In this document: one piece after another, positions 40,201-47,600 of the stretch
Layout of the letters: every line of letters begins with the position of its first letter
How positions within the stretch are numbered: position 1 is the stretch's first letter
NCBI RefSeq assembly: GCF_035994945.1
Contig: NZ_CP108677.1
Coordinates: 62,001-126,000 of the forward strand
Length of the DNA: 64,000 nt
Direction: 5' to 3'
DNA from: Streptomyces sp. NBC_01216
GTDB taxonomy: Bacteria > Actinomycetota > Actinomycetes > Streptomycetales > Streptomycetaceae
Made by a program: the position numbers and the translations under genes
Notes under the pieces: model-generated
The model's input: only the letters and a program-made list of their open reading frames with translations
What the model was told of the DNA's origin: nothing
The model's database searches: none

Positions 40201-43200
40201 GTGTCGCGGAGGTGGAGCAGCACCGGGTGGTTGTCGGGGGCGGTACCGGTGATGCCGAGCGCGGCGAGGATCTGCCGGTGCACACCGTCGACGACGGACA
40301 CGGACAGCGGCTCGACATGGACAAGGCCGACGTGTCCGTCGTGCTGGGAACCGTAGTCGCTGACGTACGAGGACAGGGGTGTGGACCAGCCGCGGGGCGA
40401 CTGGCTCACGTCCCAGCGCCCGTCGTGCGTCTCGGGGGGCAGGGGGTCCTCAGCGGCAGGGGTGTCCTGCGATACGGGTGAGGTCAGCGCGTGGTCGGAT
40501 ACGGCAGGCCCGGCGTCGGGGGCGGCGGCTGCGCGGTCGAGCCTGGGCGGACGGCTGCGGTCGAGCGGGGAGTGGGTCCAGTGCCGCTCGCGGGGTGTCT
40601 GGACGGGAACGGCCGAGGTCGCCTCGGTGCGGGGAGCCGGGGTGGTGAGGGGGGCGGGCGGAGCGGGCTCGGACTCGGCTTCAGGCTCAGGAGTGGGCTG
40701 TACCGCTTCAACGCCTTCGGCAGCACTCTCGGTCCGCGTCCTGGCGCTGCCGGATGGGCTGTCGGACGAGGTGGCGGCTGTCTCGGTGAGTTCTGGTCCG
40801 CTCGCGCCGGCGGCGGGCTGCATGGCGGTGGCCAGCTGAGGGGGCGTGCTCATCGGTCCGGACACGGTGGTCAGGGGCGCCGCCGGGGCCAGGGCCGAGG
40901 TGGCCTCGGTGTCCGCCGCACTGTCGGCGACAGTGTCGGCCACGGTGGTCTCGTTAGTCGTGTCCGTCGGCCGCGGCGACCGGGGAGCGTGCGGTTCGGC
41001 GCCCCAGCGCCTGCTTGTCGTCGTCACCGGCTGCTGCGGGGGGTGTCCGGCCGGCCGGGGCTCTGCCGGCGCCGTCGTGAGGTCGCCGACCAGGGCGCCT
41101 AGCAGCGCGAGGTGGCGGCCGCGCAGGCCCCCCTGTGCGAGCCCGTCCGGGGCGGGCTGGGTGAAGTCGCCCAGCAGGCTGCCCGGGATGTCGGGCCGCG
41201 TGGCCGCGGCCGGGTCGCCGCCGCGCGACTCGTCCCTGAGGCCGAGTTGGTGGGCGATCTCATGGGCGTAGTCGATGGGGTCGGCGTCCTCCCACCAGGC
41301 GCTGCGGGTCATCTGCCGGTCGCGGCCGACCAGGCCGATGCTGAGCGCGTGGGGGTGCGTGTCCCCGGACACCAGCTCGACGGTCACATGCAGGAGGTCG
41401 CCGTCGGGCAGGCGGTAGCCCGCGGCGTTGAAGTGCGCTTCGACTCCGGCACGTACCTTGTCCCAGACAGGGGCGGGCATCCCGTCCGGCGCCGCGACCT
41501 GGATGGTGAGGTCGGTGATCGACCGGCCGTCGAAGGTGAAACGGCGCGCGTCGAACTTCGAGTGGACGACGTACTGCGTCGTCTCGCCCGATCGTGCGGG
41601 GTCGGCGGGGGTGGAGACCGGGTCGACCCAGGTGTGCGTGCGTGTCATCGGGGACGCGGCGGCACGTGCGGCTTCGAAGCCGGGGTTACCGGTCAGTGGA
41701 GCGGGCGCGGCCGGGACGGGGTGTGCGGTCGCTGCGGGCGGTGTGTCGGTATCCGCCCGGTCGCCCGTGCCCTGACCGGGCCCCTCGTCCCGGGTCTCCG
41801 AGGTGGTGCGCTGTTCGGGCACCCCGCTGCCCTGTACGCCCTTGCTCGGCTCGGCGAGGTGGTGGGGGTTGTGCACGCCAGGTGTCGCCCCGGACGTGGC
41901 GAGAGGCGCGGCGGGCAGCACGTCGGCCGCCGCGCCGTCGGACTGCTCCTGTGAGGCGCCCTGTTCGGGGACGAGGGTACGACGCTCGTCTCCGCCCTGC
42001 GCCCCGGACGCGGTGCCGGTGCCGTGCGGCAGGGACGTGTCCGTGTCGGTCGGGTGGCCGGTGGAGGACTGCGGCGTGCTGTCGTCGGTGTCCTCACCGA
42101 GCAGGTCGTCCGAGGTGTCGGCGGTCCGGACGTCGGTGTGTCCGGCACTACCGGGTGCCGTACGCGGTCCGGTGGCAGAGAAGTTGGCAGGGGTGCCCGT
42201 GCCGGTTCCGGTGCCCGTGCCCGTGCCCGTGCCCGTGCCCGTGCGGGAAGTGTGGGTCTCCTGGGTGGAGGTGAACACCGGGGACGCCGCCGGGTTCAGG
42301 CCGTCGTCTGTTCCGTCGAGGCCGTCCACGGCGTCGACGGCGTCGACGGTCCAGTCGGTAACGTCGTCGAAGCCGACGCGGGAGCCGGAGTTGCCGAAGC
42401 CCTTGGCGGTGGCCGGGGAGGAGATCGCCGCCGGGTCGGTGCCCAGGGGTGCGTGCGAGGACGTCGACGCGTCCGTGGTGTCCGACGACGTCGACACCGG
42501 GAAGGACGTGTGGGTGGGCAGCGGCGTGGTCGGGACGTTCACCGTCGAGGTCACCGGCGCAGGCGCGGTGATCGGCGTGGAGGGGGTGTTCGTCAGGATG
42601 TCGGTGGTGACCGTCGGGAGCGGCGACGGCACGGGCACCCGCACCGGGGCGGCGGACGTGGTCGGGGGGGTGGAGGTCTCCCCACCGCCGTTGCCACTGC
42701 TGCCGCTGTCATCGGACAGCGTGGACCTGTCGTTGATGTCGTCGGGCCCGAGGGTGGTCGCGAACTTGTACACCTTGAGGCCGCCCTGGGCCACTGCACC
42801 ATGGGCGATCACGGTGAACACCGAGCTGGTGCCGGCCCCGACGAGGGTCTCCCACGTGAAGTCCCACTCGCCCTCGAAGGCGCCCTGGACGAGGTACTCG
42901 GCGGCCGATTCGCTCACCGCGCTGGAGGTGAACTTCCCGGTCAGTCCGGCGCCGCCGTTCAGCCCCTTGGTCCACTTGGGGTACTTCTTGGCGAACTTGT
43001 CGAAGCTGTCGATTTTCTTCACCCAGTTCTTCAACAACTTGCCGCCGCCATGGAAGAACAACTGGAACAGGCCGGTCAGCGCGCCGGCGGCGGCCGACTT
43101 GCCGACGTCACGCCAGTCGATGCCGTTGGGCTTGCGGTCGCCCGGGTTCAGTGCGATCTGGGCGAGTTGCACCGCGAGGCTCTGCAGGGCTTCCTCGAAC

Positions 43201-43721
43201 GCCTCGGTGAGCACCGCGGTGAAGGGCGCCAGTTGCACCAGGCGCTGGATGATCATGAACACGGCCAGCCTGCTGCGGGCCCTGGCCAGCGCCATCTGGG
43301 AGATGGACGTACCGCCCGTGATCGCGGCCAGCGCGGCCAGGAGGGCCAGCTCGATGAGGAGCATGACGATCTCGGCGATGATCTCCCACTTCGCCGCCTG
43401 GATCTTGATCGAGTGGTTCACCTGGCCCTGGGCGATCTCCTCAAGCTGGTCGATCATCCCGTCGAGGTGGTTGACACCGCCGTCGTTCACCAGCAGCGAC
43501 AGGCCCTGGACGTAGGCGTCACCGACGTCGTCGGGCAGGGAGGTGGCGGCATCGACGATGGAGCTCTGAATCTCGTTGCGGAGGGAGCGGAGACCACGGC
43601 CGAAGTTCAGATAGAGCTCCTTGCTGTAGTAAGCAAGGTTCTCCCTGGCCTGCAACGGCATTTCGCCGATGATTATCCAGAGCATCTTCCTGACGTCCTC
43701 AGGAAAGTCGATCTCCTGCAT
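28215..43721 (-). CDS. Giant 5168-residue modular polymorphic-toxin-like protein of the type VII locus
   Basis: One uninterrupted frame from ATG 43721 (GGAG 6 nt upstream). Visible modules: 1-335 helical WXG-like domain with hydrophobic segments near 112-137 and 215-235; Thr/Pro/Ser linkers near 335-675 and 855-1130; a zincin-like module about 677-854 with HEIAHQLGLRDE near 817; a long region 1130-2870 I cannot assign; a coiled coil about 2870-3125; an OTU-like cysteine protease about 3270-3510 (NGECLLYSV near 3283, SSHYS near 3508); module A about 3535-3790 (LYRKMS, FFTSSLSHTSVFSNA, HHNIGIGHGNA); a second zincin with HEMAHLIH near 4004 and FEFFAQLSNAF; module B about 4190-4450, near-duplicate of A; a DUF3626-like stretch about 4640-4865; and a C-terminal OTU-like tail with Arg in place of the active His. 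Its place after esx-like genes suggests type VII export. Target and activity are unknown. Confidence 0.75.
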   Translation of the reverse strand: MQEIDFPEDVRKMLWIIIGEMPLQARENLAYYSKELYLNFGRGLRSLRNEIQSSIVDAATSLPDDVGDAYVQGLSLLVNDGGVNHLDGMIDQLEEIAQGQVNHSIKIQAAKWEIIAEIVMLLIELALLAALAAITGGTSISQMALARARSRLAVFMIIQRLVQLAPFTAVLTEAFEEALQSLAVQLAQIALNPGDRKPNGIDWRDVGKSAAAGALTGLFQLFFHGGGKLLKNWVKKIDSFDKFAKKYPKWTKGLNGGAGLTGKFTSSAVSESAAEYLVQGAFEGEWDFTWETLVGAGTSSVFTVIAHGAVAQGGLKVYKFATTLGPDDINDRSTLSDDSGSSGNGGGETSTPPTTSAAPVRVPVPSPLPTVTTDILTNTPSTPITAPAPVTSTVNVPTTPLPTHTSFPVSTSSDTTDASTSSHAPLGTDPAAISSPATAKGFGNSGSRVGFDDVTDWTVDAVDAVDGLDGTDDGLNPAASPVFTSTQETHTSRTGTGTGTGTGTGTGTGTPANFSATGPRTAPGSAGHTDVRTADTSDDLLGEDTDDSTPQSSTGHPTDTDTSLPHGTGTASGAQGGDERRTLVPEQGASQEQSDGAAADVLPAAPLATSGATPGVHNPHHLAEPSKGVQGSGVPEQRTTSETRDEGPGQGTGDRADTDTPPAATAHPVPAAPAPLTGNPGFEAARAAASPMTRTHTWVDPVSTPADPARSGETTQYVVHSKFDARRFTFDGRSITDLTIQVAAPDGMPAPVWDKVRAGVEAHFNAAGYRLPDGDLLHVTVELVSGDTHPHALSIGLVGRDRQMTRSAWWEDADPIDYAHEIAHQLGLRDESRGGDPAAATRPDIPGSLLGDFTQPAPDGLAQGGLRGRHLALLGALVGDLTTAPAEPRPAGHPPQQPVTTTSRRWGAEPHAPRSPRPTDTTNETTVADTVADSAADTEATSALAPAAPLTTVSGPMSTPPQLATAMQPAAGASGPELTETAATSSDSPSGSARTRTESAAEGVEAVQPTPEPEAESEPAPPAPLTTPAPRTEATSAVPVQTPRERHWTHSPLDRSRPPRLDRAAAAPDAGPAVSDHALTSPVSQDTPAAEDPLPPETHDGRWDVSQSPRGWSTPLSSYVSDYGSQHDGHVGLVHVEPLSVSVVDGVHRQILAALGITGTAPDNHPVLLHLRDTLTDHELARQLPYLRSSTGARFTVRHEGRDRTLDVRLGLREPVRSERYGDSAEDPEKRVERRAQGSQESSHTAGSGTVRTIPMNWSGRYPIAKAGPVSAVDGALALALTHNEYASFTTVTHVVQTMTAQRSNELSQPIEFSTAWQVRVDPPAQPPAVGWTDAQTHGPVTVWFPEHLAVESSEELAVPADLDDLRVWGVDSVREPARLLAEVRRGFATDLADLSDTSALELETFLSEPVLRGTLPLQRGRGLYSPLLLDSDGNVIGMLKVTTEVAPGAPTHRSLDGKINLEAHVVHTVKIDSSAQLTSGAALDGSVGPSFTGDRAQGHPDASSKAAGGFAVKGGVKGRTSAILSASGSATMAHAVRSNRSHLVTPVRVTHRVTLIRARGGSTALTFGPWDDGMRLRVLAAEQAKGTEHLPGQGDRQLPEELENLRTLGASTAPLAVDGPAQMFEGAEAWLRAEGFLPPLEAKFGIFDEARAQAQLANLRRFEQARSEIGLSAAADAMVDGGHPEWFDLPDRTGGVRRVQLRLSAFRDTAPGPATDSRHRRTLPDVQVMGISSFSASGTEANGYAYGWRGGLGGGPSGPLGSGTPWTLGGTGDYLYAGQTAHTAAVGSGVNQDQFFIGSGQSTEIFDVPAQFALDLYEGQGTEPAVRFADPASNPEAHPTRPADIERPAAPAGTPLATVAGHFTLAVPRNRTVSAGSPRQAPGTHHIRPADATDYARLALTGADGNPVDGVVRLPDDAIMDVFAGSAALLDVFEQIVTNTYPGHPEQGLLDTVKQAAASKAPALAKAVGKVADTFAGSGATDQSTPFTETLRSALSPANRLGRAHQIFKGGYVIEGLTLPGLGADHEFSVELQGYLHDAEHLHSGKQYLETDVGATDTTRQQVTSSSGHQVAVTATSLQLPRKTPRDAKKPEPTGAFNPSGQHAYSSRTDRTHTQGSSTGVTRTPTESSTLHRVGSRSTILMTVRHGRRNLVGNALGLTGAEPVTIAVDLPPGTQFLMGDAQLARDAAWFTGLDGLTVPTRPEATLPLPDRFARTREPGHAGILSARQFSDDQTEQRDRLRTELTALVEREAPGSTIPGHPSFLPGVQSRIADMTSPTALRALPGRGPRGVQGFHFRHVTKGGARLVEVTLGAKPVQDTAGLRTVRGRPAGSGSGFEQVHVHAPANTSSAVSHNRRHVSTFTPAARYPRPSDDTRTDRTSPAFSNTVNRTGTDKTATSGEDRFWLRTDNAADFEVDYEYTASVRSELVTDWPFDVPGGIVEAGVLAWYDKDITFVTWLERMLHGRPAATATVPVRVALRFTGGEATAPATPVTPTAPAISAVHPLRTPRAGTDQPHIADGQRIVPTGPTPVFHYNAYAELAQALTTVAPRLAAKWRATTASESAEAISVRIGELIQAGKISFDAPRAAGVTQNLPGAYPDVFESDDPPGLQIELFNPRRITDAGDVALDRLRLPTIAANNSLVAGSALATLLRVAYSADDRNLLGTGGPFLAQQPVSQGEGSGIAATRREWFKGGITALPENGRGTRSYETMVDAVITVNGPEGTLYVTGSTEMRLGEREVLGYGITDARTDPRVYDLRSMLAGMPEADLRDWTTHPLGELPRALADGLDPSDPAAQLWLAIGPDPDGSLLARALYAASRTAALADRPVELVLRTDEGSRHWRFTPTGDLDSTDVGTLDAWTGLSAQITAHTDAIRAQDEARDREAGLRGPQAQSRTEFDAAQEDLAKAEIEQHTAAEVSTRTEADVITARAERDTVTSERDRWQAETQRITALLLEIPRRISEATAETTRAAGVVRAAKLVLTHIARQKAGTVPENRAREARERAAKAHARLEAARGRLDALRAEQERLRGEAGAARTAAEDAAGRLPALQKALSGAETAAVDAATELMNANDRLGQAGEDRDARLTHLRALNRSVVEALKQQSEQAAAQSAAHQRLPGLAHNVSDLRRGTGEGLVSVPLSSLASTPASRPGPKNTLRPSPVVPQPRQAPVKSQAAAAQQQEEEGGGTGGAAGVLPVAGTSEASVSRQKGRVGSTSDAVTAKPAPSEPVPGASEATLPQEEESGSTSSSEGQAKTADASTAPANATGGPARGRLLRTAANGECLLYSVIGSVPRLVRDALPGLATAHPDVHRWLSGTDGVRTVLAHRATVFSHTEEMPSHVSAESAAAALRGFIADYLDQAIATETLPYEVIGQLRRSTVGEFGQQLQDPRTTRADLLNMAEWHGLGAPEALAGLTDAELRAQVLAAYPASTARPTSEELAPLLAAVENWSTNWATPYGETFLALTAHALGVAFDVARSFADRPAIVVSQHGPQAAGTPHVEVYYSPTSSHYSASDAEKDASGSGAVLGAPSGRFTPGVMAAFYREYADFLFGLGSGVWDFDSVFYAFVDEQEVVSRRLASDDRLRPQMVRFHEELMGLRAERAAMATRIVHEPGESMLLYRKMSTVEARQFLTARDVKSAFRSAMAYNQSAEYRKFFTSSLSHTSVFSNANAASDEEVVVEFALSWKDYWRFVSKYGVPNQVSGAYQIRDSALVHQERLRVGVAANFHVQEDVEDVVEEETHHNIGIGHGNASAFARLVTGLRVVSAGEVRAAVGAAADAVREDLRWMASQLIDGKLAAARSRVYGVPFGLEVFEGRGGAGVVSDAWVVVPEAVEPVNGDALVSGLSALSASELWDAVALSPVGVRRWLAGRSGFVAGVRSRLSVGEFAQFGARLLVVVPSESVRPVSARWEAYAQVARLLRDPGVVTRLLAAGASVVVLPQDVPLGSVSSFAGVHGVNGRGLDELRGAQTGLVAAVPEENLLGERTSVGVVPNQPEGYSSATHEMAHLIHTVGLTDVERELIGRVFDAKRAGGHDVAWPDGVRRDLWGMDADNYSSMDAFEFFAQLSNAFLGTNHGSDSVTGRARNNGAAWVRASEPELVPLLERLYGADPAAVHAAVANPVAATSVDNAKYDAFTDFMTSIGEVDEPPTDPTPGSSTTEVSSSDSGQEPPVSDGTPVSVHGAPPAVQVTSWVMEDYYRAYAEFFETDDSATDFTSGYYVFAYGQGVLVPDLALRQRMIQQMAGFHDELVRIHAEQAASAKPIYRRSGEPMRLYRKMSVLEAQEFEGRAAAAGLRAAMAYNQSGQYRKFFTTSLSHTSVFSNANAASDDEVVVEFTLSWRGYWDFVNGYGVPNQQPGAYQLPASALVHQERLRTGAAANFRSPSDVDDVIEGKTHHNIGIGHGNARDFGKLLTDVRLVDPDEVSQAVWDAEAAAAEVRVPWIEAEIGRRVERMRRREQAALHGAPPGSAAPSPATITDAGATGTLIMPQALDRRELAKKAITRPLPETRHRQPLTVHASQHAKGSDQGDRHMVPDAQDVESLHAMRTPGDPRHRTGWEDLTPSQSWALLAAEQRGELFHERDREAFLQRVTQFNSVFHTRYPVDDAERMADILQTAHDHVSRLPIASNFDLASRPAGAAPCPDGTVPTRAEALTSDTGFRNFWESGTTGGTASRAGRGWVEELQGYAAALRRVDGTPQDGPGGGEFDPPSPNELPKYAALVSAAQKGGTYSYGSAVVRWKESVRTRVTHTPGDSADTGERGVLSYTDNAHVYPLLAHGEERRVRLALAEATRFRYDPEMNRDVAQLGYAAVGRYFESQIHGELSWTDVDRIVLNWGDLFGSAQRFTTRAEAESMTVFLRDFAGGQSLGFSVELGREVGSPGGAERAADQRITRLYGPEDGVGDEERELSAALDRLASPAPFIVRADDQALIKLARSAGIVAEDLEQALSLLWHAAERARDLLPPGTELTLNHFAAQTDRTPDTAEDVPAPQEPSVREGADDLAQASGEGQSFPEALVSALGETGSPLRTDRGRMVPVADLAGLGVTLTGGRTAQAVLLGGSLTVEELGLTQEQHLRWLLSQAAAVDVLAADGTAGGLGAKGVGEEAGDDGGSWAREIAAAAAVLDVEIVVVTTDGRSHTFGSGQHGTVRLLFDGTRYCVLEDPS
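30450..30910 (-). repeat. Duplicated module inside the giant gene (copy B)
   Basis: It encodes LYRKMS, FFTTSLSHTSVFSNANAASD and HHNIGIGHGNA. The DNA around 30720-30830 is almost identical to 32690-32800, indicating a recent internal duplication or gene conversion. Confidence 0.8.
32440..32880 (-). repeat. Duplicated module inside the giant gene (copy A)
   Basis: Counterpart of 30450-30910, encoding LYRKMS, FFTSSLSHTSVFSNANAASD and HHNIGIGHGNA. The second zincin module lies between the two copies. Confidence 0.8.
42193..42243. repeat. GTGCCC hexanucleotide microsatellite
   Basis: About eight tandem GTGCCC-like units encode a Gly-Thr run in the disordered linker of the giant protein. It is likely length-variable by slippage, keeping the frame because the unit is six bases. 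Confidence 0.85.
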
Positions 43722-43771
43722 GTAAAGCTCCGCTCACCCTCAACTGTCGCTCGTGCCCCCACCTCCTCGCG

Positions 43772-44134
43772 TCAGCGGCGCCCGCCGGTGTGGCCGTCGA
43801 TGGCCTCTTCGGTCCGCCTCTGGTGCTCGCGAATCTGCTCCGTGGAGTCTGCGGCGTTCTTCTCGATGCCCTCCAGGTTCGAGAGAGTCGCGGAAACCAG
43901 GCCGTCGAGCGCGTCGAACAGAGTCCTGCTGGTGCCCATGCAGTACTCGTTGTTGCGGTCGTAGACCGGGCGGACCTTCTCGGCGAAGTCGTCCGTCCAG
44001 CCGGGCCATTCCGTGAAGTTGCGTTCGTTGCTGTCGAAGTCCTCGCCCAGCTTGCGGGCGAGCTCGGGCAACCGCTTCATCCGCGCGATGCTCGCCCTCA
44101 GCGCCTGGGTGTTCGCCTCGTACACGCCGCTCAT
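43772..44134 (-). CDS. WXG100-like / Esx-type helical protein
   Basis: This 120-residue, all-helical protein begins MSGVYEANTQALRASIARMK and has a central turn NFTEWPGWTDDFAEKV with a W-x-G motif, as in Esx/WXG100 proteins that form helical hairpins and leave through type VII secretion. It is slightly longer than classic WXG100 proteins. Its ATG overlaps the stop of the YbaB-like gene (ATGA, 44131-44134), and the giant gene starts 50 bases downstream, so it may act as a co-secreted partner or chaperone for the giant protein. That role is inferred from position. Confidence 0.65.
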   Translation of the reverse strand: MSGVYEANTQALRASIARMKRLPELARKLGEDFDSNERNFTEWPGWTDDFAEKVRPVYDRNNEYCMGTSRTLFDALDGLVSATLSNLEGIEKNAADSTEQIREHQRRTEEAIDGHTGGRR

Positions 44135-44607
44135 GCCCGGCCCCTTCCTCGGTTGTGCGTGTCGTCGCCGTCCTCGTGGATCTCGTCGCGCAGCCGGTTC
44201 CTGCCGCGGCTGCCGTGTCCGCCGCCGGCTTCGCCGCTGAACGCGGACCCGAAGATGCGGTCCCAGTCGACGTCGACTCCGCGCAGTTCCGGAAGGTCGG
44301 TGCTGGGCGCGGTCAGCGGCCCGAAGGTGTCCATCACCTCCCGGGCCATCCGGGCGCGGCCCCGCCCCACCGCCTCCATCACGGACTGGGCGAGTTGGCT
44401 GGCGTTCATCGAACGGTACTTGTTGTCCAGGAACTTCAGTCCGGTCAGCTCGCCACCGGCGCCGACCGTCACCTCGACGGCCCGGTCCCGGGAGCGGACA
44501 GTCGCTGAGGCGCCGGCCAGCCGCTCCTCGGCCTGCGCCACGGCCGCCTGCACGGACTCCAGTTCGGCCATCGCCTTGGCGATGCGCTGCTCGATCGGTT
44601 CTGTCAC
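44131..44607 (-). CDS. YbaB/EbfC-like protein of the type VII locus
   Basis: From GTG 44607 (GAGGAG 9 nt upstream) the protein is 158 residues. Residues 1-100 match the YbaB/EbfC layout: N-terminal helix EPIEQRIAKAMAELESVQAA, a three-strand sheet (AVEVTVGAGGELTGLKFL) and a C-terminal helix. The tail is acidic, Gly-rich and disordered. YbaB proteins are dimeric and bind DNA non-specifically; similar proteins occur in actinobacterial type VII loci, where they may act as chaperones like EspL. Coupled to the downstream WXG-like gene by a 4-base overlap. Confidence 0.7.
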   Translation of the reverse strand: MTEPIEQRIAKAMAELESVQAAVAQAEERLAGASATVRSRDRAVEVTVGAGGELTGLKFLDNKYRSMNASQLAQSVMEAVGRGRARMAREVMDTFGPLTAPSTDLPELRGVDVDWDRIFGSAFSGEAGGGHGSRGRNRLRDEIHEDGDDTHNRGRGRA

Positions 44608-44638
44608 GAGTGGTTGCTCCTCGGCTGCGCTGCGGTGC

Positions 44639-47600
44639 TCATCGGCCGATGACGGCGGGGGCGCCGCCCTCGTCGGTGCCCCATACGTCGTCTTCCTCCT
44701 CCGCCCATACCTCACGGGCGCGGTCACCGCTCTGTGTCTGCGGTTGGCCGCCGGGGGCGCCGGAGCCACCCATGGGGAGGAAGGGGCTGGAGCCGGTGGT
44801 GCTGGACGCGCGGGGTGCGGACACCCGTACGTTGTTCTCGTCCTGGACGGGTCGGACTCCGGGGCCGCGGCGTCCGCCGCGGCTGTTCAGCGGCTGCCCG
44901 TCGTCGATGACGTTGCGGACCCGCTCGGACTGTGCCTGGTTTCCGCCGCCCGCACCGCCCATGCCCCCCATACCGCCCATCGGCATGCCTCCCATGCCGC
45001 CCGCACCGCCCATGCCGCTCATGCCGAGGCCGCCGGGCAGCGAGCCGGTGTTCAGCGGGGTGCCGCCGTCGCCCGCGGACGCCGCGGCACGGGGCGCTCC
45101 TGAGGTGGCGTACGGCGACTCATAGGTGGACTCGTCGTACAGCTCCTCCTCGTAGGAGCCGTGGTCGTAGCCCGACGAGGCGCCGGGGAGCGAGCCGAGC
45201 GAGCTGCCACCGGAGTGGAAGCCGGGTGCGGTCGGCAGTCCGCCCGATGAGCCGTTGAGGTCGCCCGAGGAGACGGTGCCGTCCGGGAGGGTGGTCGTAC
45301 CGATGCCGGTGTGCGGGTCGACCTTGCTGACCGTGCCGTCGGGGAACTCGGTGACGATGTTCCCGTCGGAGCCGAGATGGGTGACGCTGCCGTCGGGGTT
45401 GGGGAGCAGGTCGCCGACGTTGAGCGGGCCGGTCTCGACGGTGCCGTCGGGGTGGGTGACCGTCGCCGTGTGCAGGTCGGGGTCGATGCGTACGGAGCTG
45501 CCGTCGGGGAACTGAGTGACCAGTCGGTCGTGGGCGTCGAGGGTGGTGTGGCTACCGCCCGGGTTGGTCAGCACGTCGCCGGAGAAGGAGTTCGCGGTAG
45601 CCCTGTCGGGCCACTGCGAGTTGAGGTCGCCGATGTTGAGGTCACCGGATCCGATGACACCCCGGTCCGGGAGGTCGAGACCGCCCCGGTTGAGCAGCCC
45701 CTCGGTGCTGCCCTGGGCCTGTTGCCAGGCTTCCTCCTGCCGCTTCTGGGCTTTCTCCTGCTCCGCCTTCGCCTCCTTCTCCTTGGCTTCCTGCTCCGCC
45801 TTCGCCTCGGCCTCCTTCTGCTCCGCCTTCGCCTCCGCGGCGGCCTGCCTCTGCTCAGCCTCCGCTTCCCTGGCCGCCTGCTCCGCCTTCGCCTCCCTCT
45901 CCTTGCCCTCCTGCTCCGCCTTCGCCTCGGCCTCCTTCTGCTCCGCCTTCGCCTCCGCGGCGGCCTGCCTCTGCTCAGCCTCCGCTTCCCTGGCCGCCTG
46001 CTCCGCCTTCGCCTCCCTCTCCTTGCCCTCCTGCTCCGCCTTCGCCTCGGCCTCCTTCTGCTCCGCCTTCGCCTCCGCGGCGGCCTGCCTCTGCTCAGCC
46101 TCCGCTTCCCTGGCCGCCTGCTCCGCCTTCGCCTCCCTCTCCTTGCCCTCCTGCTCCGCCTTCGCCTCGGCCTCCTTCTGCTCCGCCTTCGCCTCCGCGG
46201 CGGCCTGCCTCTGCTCAGCCTCCGCCTCCTTGGCCGCCTGCTCCGCCTTCGCCTCGGCCTCCTTCTGCTCCGCCTCCGTCTCCGCTTCCTGCTGCTTCTT
46301 TTCCTGCGCCTTGCGGGCGGCTTCCTGGTCGGCGCGGGACTGGTTGAACTGGCTTACCTGCAGTTGCTCCGCGCGTGCCTGGGTCTGCTTGGCCTCCTTC
46401 TCCTTGGCTTCCTGCTCCGCCTTCGCCTCGGCCTCCTTCTGCTCCGCCTTCGCCTCCGCGGCGGCCTGCCTCTGCTCAGCCTCCGCTTCCCTGGCCGCCT
46501 GCTCCGCCTTCGCCTCCCTCTCCTTGCCCTCCTGCTCCGCCTTCGCCTCGGCCTCCTTCTGCTCCGCCTTCGCCTCCGCGGCGGCCTGCCTCTGCTCAGC
46601 CTCCGCTTCCCTGGCCGCCTGCTCCGCCTTCGCCTCCCTCTCCTTGCCCTCCTGCTCCGCCTTCGCCTCGGCCTCCTTCTGCTCCGCCTTCGCCTCCGCG
46701 GCGGCCTGCCTCTGCTCAGCCTCCGCCTCCTTGGCCGCCTGCTCCGCCTTCGCCTTCGCCGCTTCTTCCTTCTGCCACGCCATGAAGTCGTCGCTCTTCT
46801 TCTGAGCGGCCGCGGCGGCCGCCGCGCCGTCGTCCGCCGCCTTGGCGGTCATGTCCTCGTTGTAGGAGCCGGTGAGGTCGTGGTCTCCGCGGGTGCGGAC
46901 CGATCCGAGGTCGATGTTCGTGGAGCTCCACCTGTTGTGGATCTCATCGAGTGCGGCGTTGGCCGGTTCCACCAGGTTCTCGATGACAGACGCCTGCCAG
47001 TTCGAGACGGCCTTCTCCCCTATCGCCTTCCAGGTGCTCAGATCGGTGAGCCTGCCGAAGTTGTCGTTCTTGCCGTACCGGGTCGCCGTATCGTCCATAA
47101 GCGAGGTGGGGTGGTACGTCGTCTTGAAGTTGCCTCGGCCGACGCTGTTCACCTTGTAGGTGATCTGCCTGATGTTCTTCTCCCACACGTGGTCGGTGAC
47201 CTCGACCAGCAGATCGTGGAGCCAGCGCAGCGGGTTGCCCATGGCGACCTCCCAATGTGCCCAGCTGGTCTGCAGTTTCCTGGCGGCGTGGGACAGGGCG
47301 TCTTTGGCTTCCCGTATTTCATTGCCCTGCTTGGACCGGGTGCCGGTGAAACCCATGTCCTTGACGTAGCCGGTGTACTGGCGGTCGATGGTGTGGATCA
47401 GGTTCCAGAAGACGCCGGCGGCCTGTCCGCGCCAGGCGTCGTCCTGATCGGTGCCCACGCGGCGCTGCCACTCCTCGACGATCTTCTGCTGTCTGTAGAA
47501 GAAATCGCCGACCCGATCGAAGGCGGCGGCTGCCGTGTCGAAGGACTTGAGGGTGACCGCCGCGTCGTTGGCGACGTTCTTGCCGTTCCACGACCAGCCG

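Noticed and set aside
42193..42243. Regular short repeats as a possible CRISPR-like array
   Set aside because: Units are only six bases with no spacers; it is a coding microsatellite.
45841..46680. 120-bp repeats as a CRISPR or regulatory array
   Set aside because: Units are contiguous, in frame and encode heptad-type coiled coil; there are no spacers.
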